Below are positions 60,297-64,000 of a DNA stretch of 64,000 bases, one piece after another. Made by a program: the position numbers and the translations under genes. Numbering within the stretch: the first letter of the stretch is position 1; every line of letters starts with the position of its first letter. The stretch lies in assembly GCF_014650055.1 (NCBI RefSeq), contig NZ_BMUF01000009.1:215082-279081 (forward strand), given 5' to 3'. The notes beneath the pieces are model-generated. The model made no database searches. It was not told where the DNA came from and saw only the letters and a list, made by a program, of their open reading frames with translations. This DNA comes from Streptomyces malachitofuscus. Lineage in GTDB: Bacteria; Actinomycetota; Actinomycetes; Streptomycetales; Streptomycetaceae.

Positions 60297-61001
60297 TTAA
60301 GGGCGAAGACTCGGCATGTTTACGGGATGTTGCGAGGACCTCACACGCTCCGTGCGGCCGGCCCGGTCGGCGCCGGGGCCGAAACGCAGCCGGTGCCCGG
60401 CGCTCGCGCGCTCGGTGTGCAGCGCCGTGACGGCCCGCGCGCGTTCGCCGTCGCCGCGCGCCACGGCGTCCACGATCGCGCCGTGCTCCGCCCAGTACTC
60501 GACCGGGTCGGCCGGGCCCTCGGTGGCGTACATCCAGGCGATCTTGTGCCGCAGCTGCGTCAGCATCGAGGTCAGGGCCGCGCTGCCGGAGGCCTGGGCG
60601 AGCGTCTCGTGGAACCAGCCGCTCAAGGAGCGCAGGTCGTCGCTGTTGCCCTGACGGGCCCGTTCCTGCCCGAGCCGGACCAGCCCCCGCAGCACCTTGA
60701 GATGGGCCTCGGTGCGGCGCTGGGCGGCACGGGAGGCGCCGAGCGGTTCGAGGAGCGTGCGCATCTCCAGCAGATCGGCGGCCTCCTGCTCGGTCGGTTC
60801 GGCGACGCACGCTCCCGCGTGCCGCCGGGTGACCACGAAGCCCTCGGCCTCCAGGGTGCGCAGCGCCTCGCGGACGGGGACGCGGGAGACGCCGTAGCGG
60901 CGGGCGAGAAGTTCCTCGGTGAGCCGGCCACCGCGCTCGTGGACACCCGCGACGATGTCGTCCCGGATCGCCGTGCACACCGAGTGCGCGGGAATACGCA
61001 T
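60297..61001 (-). CDS. GntR-family (FadR subfamily) transcription regulator
   Basis: A 234-residue regulator. The N-terminal winged helix-turn-helix (AIRDDIVAGVHERGGRLTEELLARRYGVSRVPVREALRTLEAEGFVVTR) is followed by an all-helical FCD ligand domain (about 85-215: LLEMRTLLEPLGASRAAQRR, WFHETLAQASGSAALTSML, HGAIVDAVARGDGERARAVTALH). FCD regulators bind organic acids through a metal site. Targets are not obvious; the gene is convergent with ptsH. ATG at 61001 has CCGGAGG upstream. Confidence 0.92.
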   Translation of the reverse strand: MRIPAHSVCTAIRDDIVAGVHERGGRLTEELLARRYGVSRVPVREALRTLEAEGFVVTRRHAGACVAEPTEQEAADLLEMRTLLEPLGASRAAQRRTEAHLKVLRGLVRLGQERARQGNSDDLRSLSGWFHETLAQASGSAALTSMLTQLRHKIAWMYATEGPADPVEYWAEHGAIVDAVARGDGERARAVTALHTERASAGHRLRFGPGADRAGRTERVRSSQHPVNMPSLRP

Positions 61002-61141
61002 GACCGACCTCCGGCTTAATCCCCGTGAAACGCCGACGAATGACGTCCGTTCCGTGACTCTATTGCAATCGGCCGGAATTTCCGACGGCGGCCGGGAATC
61101 CATACATATTTTTTGGACAGGCGGTGCCCCGGAAACGCCGA

Positions 61142-61167
61142 AAGCCCCGGCTCGGGAGCCGGGGCTT
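61142..61167 (-). terminator. Terminator of the M23 peptidase gene
   Basis: An 11-bp perfect stem (AAGCCCCGGCT and complement) with a CGGG loop, 21 bases after the stop of the M23 gene. Confidence 0.88.
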
Positions 61168-61187
61168 CGGGGAGCGGACGCGCTGCC

Positions 61188-61961
61188 TCAGAGGTTCACG
61201 CCGTGCGCACGGAGGTAGGCGACGGGGTCGAGGTCGGAGCCGTAGTCGGCGCCCGTGCGGGCCTCGAAGTGCAGATGGGCGCCCGTGACGTTGCCGGTGG
61301 CGCCGGAGAGGCCGATCTGCTGTCCCGCGGTGACCTGCTGTCCCACCGAGACGGCGACGGACGACAGGTGACCGTACTGCGTGTACGTGCCGTCGTTCAT
61401 CTTGATGACGACCTGGTTGCCGTACGCGCCGCCCCAGCCGGCCTCGACGACGGTGCCGATGCCGACCGACTGGACAGGCGTGCCGCTCGCCGCGTGGAAG
61501 TCGACACCGGTGTGGCTGCCGGACGACCAGACGGCGCCGCCGCTCTTGTAGGCGGTCGAGACGTAGGAGCCGGGGATCGGCGAGACGAAGGTGTTGAGGC
61601 GCTTGCGCTCCGCCTCACGCGCGGCGCGCTCCTTCTCCGCGCGGGCCTTCGCGGCCTCCTCGGCCGCCTTCTCGCGGGCGGCCTCCTCGGCGGCCTTCCG
61701 CGCGGCGGCCTCGGCCGCCTCGCGCGCGGCTTCGTGCTGGGCGGCGGCCTGGGCGTCGATCCGGTCGGCGACCGCGTCGCCCAGGGTGACGACGGGAGTG
61801 AGGCCGGTCTGCGCGGCGGCGGGTTCGGCGGCGAGTGCGGGAGCCGCGAGGGAGCCGACGACTCCGGTGCCGGCGAGGGCCGCGACGCCCGCCGCGCGGG
61901 CGGTGCCGCGCTGCATCCGGCTGGGACGACGGTGCTTCCCGGTGGCGCGGGTGAACGCCAT
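61188..61961 (-). CDS. Secreted M23-family cell-wall endopeptidase
   Basis: A 257-residue exported protein: signal segment (about 19-46, ending AAPALAAEPAAAQ), a long Ala/Glu/Arg-rich coiled coil (about 70-125), and a C-terminal LytM/M23 domain with HTGVDF and HLHFE zinc motifs. M23 enzymes cut peptidoglycan cross-links. In Streptomyces several such hydrolases are controlled by c-di-AMP riboswitches; one lies directly upstream here. ATG at 61961; ribosome site AAAGGA. Confidence 0.93.
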   Translation of the reverse strand: MAFTRATGKHRRPSRMQRGTARAAGVAALAGTGVVGSLAAPALAAEPAAAQTGLTPVVTLGDAVADRIDAQAAAQHEAAREAAEAAARKAAEEAAREKAAEEAAKARAEKERAAREAERKRLNTFVSPIPGSYVSTAYKSGGAVWSSGSHTGVDFHAASGTPVQSVGIGTVVEAGWGGAYGNQVVIKMNDGTYTQYGHLSSVAVSVGQQVTAGQQIGLSGATGNVTGAHLHFEARTGADYGSDLDPVAYLRAHGVNL

Positions 61962-61977
61962 GTACAGGCTGGTCCTT

Positions 61978-62140
61978 TCCTTCCCTCTCGCCTACCGGGT
62001 TAGCTGACGGGTTCGGAGCAGGAAGGTCTCCTACGGACCCCCTCGCGGCACGCGCGGGCGTCCGATTCACCCCAGGGACTACAGGTGGGTCCCCGGCTCC
62101 CCTGGCTCGCGCCGTACGGGGACTCGGCGATGGCTGTCCG
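61978..62140 (-). ncRNA. c-di-AMP riboswitch (ydaO/yuaA leader)
   Basis: Read on the minus strand, the leader holds the signature parts of the ydaO class in order: CGCGAGCCAGGGGAGCCGGGG-like opening, GACCCACC, CCCTGGGGTGAATCGG, then CCGTAGGAGACCTTCCTGC, TCCGAACCCGTCAGCTAACC and CGGTAGGCGAGAGGGAAGG. It ends about 15-20 bases before the M23 start. c-di-AMP binding to such leaders generally reduces expression of cell-wall hydrolases. The exact 5' boundary is approximate. Confidence 0.93.
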
Positions 62141-62287
62141 GTGCCGCGGATGCGGCGCACTGCCCGACGAACAGCCCGCACGAAGCTAAGCGGGGCGTCT
62201 CCCAATCCCCAAACGGATCCGGGTTTTTGTAGCGCATCCCACAGGGCAGACGGGAAACCTCCGCCCCAATTCGGGCATAAGAGGGCC

Positions 62288-62317
62288 GGCCCTGGTGACT
62301 TTCGTGTCACCAGGGCC
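62288..62317 (-). terminator. Terminator of the M16 peptidase operon
   Basis: A 12-bp perfect stem (GGCCCTGGTGAC and complement) with a six-base loop, 29 bases after the stop of the M16 gene. Confidence 0.88.
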
Positions 62318-62345
62318 CCACGCGCGGGTGCCGGCAGCCGGCTCG

Positions 62346-63734
62346 CTACTCGGCCGTCACGACAGTGACTTCGCCGATCCCGAGGGCCTCGACCGGCGCC
62401 TTGATCTGCGCCGCGTCACCGACGAGGACGGTCACCAGGCGGTCCACCGGGAAGGCACTCACGACCGCCGCGGTGGCCTCCACGGTGCCCGTCGCGGCCA
62501 ACTGGCGGTACAGGTCGGCCTGGTAGTGGTCCGGCAGGTGCTGCTCGACCTGGTCGGCCAGGGTGCCGGCGACGGCCGCGGCGGTCTCGTACTTCAGGGG
62601 CGCCACACCCACCAGGTTCTGCACGGCCACGTCGCGTTCGGCGTCGGTGAGCCCCTCCGCTGCGAGCGTGCGCAGCACCTTCCACAGGTCGTCCAGAGCG
62701 GGTCCGGTGTTCGGCGTGTCGACGGAGCCGCTGATGGCCAGCATCGCCGCGCCCGTGCCGTCGGGGGCGGACCTGAGGACCTGCCCGAACGACCGCACGC
62801 CGTAGGTGTAGCCCTTCTCCTCGCGCAGGACGCGGTCCAGGCGGGAGGTGAGGGTGCCGCCGAGGCAGTACGTGCCGAGCACCTGCGCGGGCCACACGCG
62901 GTCGTGCCGGTCGGGGCCGATCCGGCCGATCAGCAGCTGCGTCTGGACGGCGCCGGGACGGTCCACGATCACGACCCGGCCCCGGTCGTCGGCGACCACT
63001 GGCGGGATGGGCCGCGGCTGGGCCGAGGAGCCGGTCCAGGCGCCCAGTGTGTCGCCGAGCAGCTCGTCCAGGTCGACGCCGGTGAGGTCGCCGACGACCA
63101 CGGCGGTGGCCGTGGCGGGGCGGACATGCCTTTCGTAGAAGGCGCGCACGGCCGCGGAGTCGATGCCGGCGACCGTCTCCTCGGTGCCCTGGCGCGGGCG
63201 GGACATCCGCGAGCTCGCCGGGAAGAGCTCCTTGGACAGCTCCTTCGCCGCGCGGCGGGACGGGTTCGCCAGCTCGTGCGGGATCTCGTCGAGGCGGTTG
63301 CGGACGAGCCGTTCGACCTCGCTGTCGGCGAACGCGGGCGCCCGGAGGGCGTCGGCGAGCAGCCCGAGCCCCTTGGGGAGCCGCGAGGCCGGGACCTCCA
63401 GGCTGAGGCGGACGCCGGGGTGGTCGGCGTGCGCGTCCAGGGTGGCGCCGCAGCGCTCCAGTTCGGCGGCGAACTCCTCGGCGGAGTGCTTGTCGGTGCC
63501 CTCGGAGAAGGCGCGCGCCATGATCGTGGCGACGCCGTCGAGCCCCGCCGGCTCGGCTTCCAGGGGCGCGTCGAGCAGCACCTCGACGGCGACGACCTGC
63601 TGGCCGGGACGGTGGCAGCGCAGGACGGTGACGCCGTTGTCGAGCCGGCCGCGCTCGGGTGCCGGGAAGGCCCAGGGCTTGGCGTCGCCCGGCTGCGGCT
63701 GGGGGTGGAAGTCCATCGTGGCGAGCTCGGTCAC
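62346..63734 (-). CDS. M16-family peptidase-like protein, second gene of the pair
   Basis: A 462-residue M16 (pitrilysin/processing-peptidase-type) protein. Both M16 halves are seen (LDNGVTVLRCHRPGQQVVAVEVLLDAPLEAEPAGLDGVATIMARAFSEGT; later YCLGGTLTSRLDRVLREEKGYTYGVRS). The zinc motif HxxEH is missing, its place being taken by LDGVATIMARA, so this looks like the non-catalytic partner subunit of a heterodimer whose catalytic half is upstream. GTG at 63734 has GAGGAGG and overlaps the upstream stop (GTGA). Confidence 0.9.
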   Translation of the reverse strand: MTELATMDFHPQPQPGDAKPWAFPAPERGRLDNGVTVLRCHRPGQQVVAVEVLLDAPLEAEPAGLDGVATIMARAFSEGTDKHSAEEFAAELERCGATLDAHADHPGVRLSLEVPASRLPKGLGLLADALRAPAFADSEVERLVRNRLDEIPHELANPSRRAAKELSKELFPASSRMSRPRQGTEETVAGIDSAAVRAFYERHVRPATATAVVVGDLTGVDLDELLGDTLGAWTGSSAQPRPIPPVVADDRGRVVIVDRPGAVQTQLLIGRIGPDRHDRVWPAQVLGTYCLGGTLTSRLDRVLREEKGYTYGVRSFGQVLRSAPDGTGAAMLAISGSVDTPNTGPALDDLWKVLRTLAAEGLTDAERDVAVQNLVGVAPLKYETAAAVAGTLADQVEQHLPDHYQADLYRQLAATGTVEATAAVVSAFPVDRLVTVLVGDAAQIKAPVEALGIGEVTVVTAE

Positions 63735-64000
63735 TTCGCCGCCTCCTCGTTCTCGTCGGTGCCGGCGACTGCGGCGGCTTCCTCGGTGTCCTCGCCCTCC
63801 GGGGCGACGGGCTCGTAGACGAGCACCGCGCGGTTGTCGGGGCGCAGGCGGCTCTTGGCAACTTCCTGCACCTCCTCCGCCGTCACGTCGAGAACACGCT
63901 GGACGGCGGTCAGGGCGAGCTGCGGGTCGCCGAACAGGACGGCGTACCGGCACAGTTCGTCGGCGCGGCCCGCGACGGTGCCGAGCCGGTCGAGCCACTC
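63731..64000 (-). CDS. M16-family peptidase, C-terminal fragment (cut by window edge)
   Basis: The last 89 residues of a protein whose start lies beyond the window: EWLDRLGTVAGRADELCRY to an acidic end NEEAAK. The helix-strand arrangement RLRPDNRAVLVYEPV is typical of the end of M16 peptidases. It is translationally coupled (GTGA) to the following M16 gene, the usual arrangement for a catalytic plus partner pair; the catalytic motif would be outside the window. Confidence 0.85.
   Translation of the reverse strand, partial: EWLDRLGTVAGRADELCRYAVLFGDPQLALTAVQRVLDVTAEEVQEVAKSRLRPDNRAVLVYEPVAPEGEDTEEAAAVAGTDENEEAAK

Noticed and set aside
1..64000. CRISPR array, rRNA, prophage or insertion sequence
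   Set aside because: No evenly spaced short repeats, no rRNA signatures, and no transposase or phage structural gene were recognised on either strand.

Overview
The window is chromosomal DNA from a Streptomyces-type actinomycete. The evidence is very high G+C with strong third-position G/C bias, frequent GTG/TTG starts, many 4-base stop/start overlaps (GTGA, ATGA), and proteins that match well-known Streptomyces products: XlnA, XlnC, CutRS, SepH, HPr with a DasR site, RNase J and a c-di-AMP riboswitch. I see no rRNA, tRNA, CRISPR array, transposase or integrase.

Layout. (1) 1-6.4 kb: an accessory block. A large LuxR-type ATPase regulator and a PAP2 phosphatase read left, and a divergent operon reads right: SnoaL-like protein, Vat-type streptogramin A acetyltransferase, Vgb-type streptogramin B lyase and a DUF5701 protein. 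(2) 6.6-16 kb: secreted enzymes for plant polymers, namely a lysyl-oxidase-like copper protein, a GH62 arabinofuranosidase, GH10 xylanase XlnA and GH11 xylanase XlnC. An L,D-transpeptidase-like lipoprotein and a two-component system lie between the xylanases. Perfect CGAAA-N-TTTCG boxes precede both xylanase transcription units. (3) 16-27.5 kb: RNA turnover and cold-shock genes (RNB ribonuclease, RNase J, DEAD-box helicase, CspA-type protein, with a MerR regulator and a CBS protein) among decayed genes. This interval is bracketed by a TRAM-domain methyltransferase on the right and a short diverged copy of that gene's 3' end on the left.

(4) 27.5-45.7 kb: a conserved actinobacterial block with the same gene content I remember from Mycobacterium Rv2689c-Rv2701c. 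It holds the RNA methyltransferase, an APC permease, two TrkA-type K+ regulators (CeoB/CeoC), DUF3159, an OB-fold protein, DUF3710, dUTPase, DUF3093, DUF4193 and a SuhB-like phosphatase. Streptomyces-specific insertions are a PfkB kinase, a KdpE-like regulator, an orphan ABC ATPase, an alginate-lyase-family protein and CutRS. (5) 45.7-54 kb: ferrochelatase, MFS transporter, FAD-linked oxidase, SepH, sulfurtransferase, VOC protein and PhzF protein. (6) 54-64 kb: thymidine kinase, alkaline-phosphatase-family protein, DUF5998, a PatA-like GNAT/acyl-CoA synthetase fusion, HPr with a dre site, a GntR regulator, an M23 endopeptidase behind a ydaO-type riboswitch, and two M16 peptidase genes, the last cut by the window edge.

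How the genes work together. The left side handles antibiotic resistance and extracellular polymer breakdown. The centre handles RNA processing. The right-centre combines K+ homeostasis, DNA precursor hygiene and envelope stress sensing. DasR-type sites suggest that carbon and amino-sugar status feeds into ptsH and perhaps the alginate-lyase-like gene. Best candidates for a second look: the two-component streptogramin resistance operon led by a SnoaL-like protein; the xylan regulon boxes; the possible integration scar at the methyltransferase 3' end; and the K+ module.
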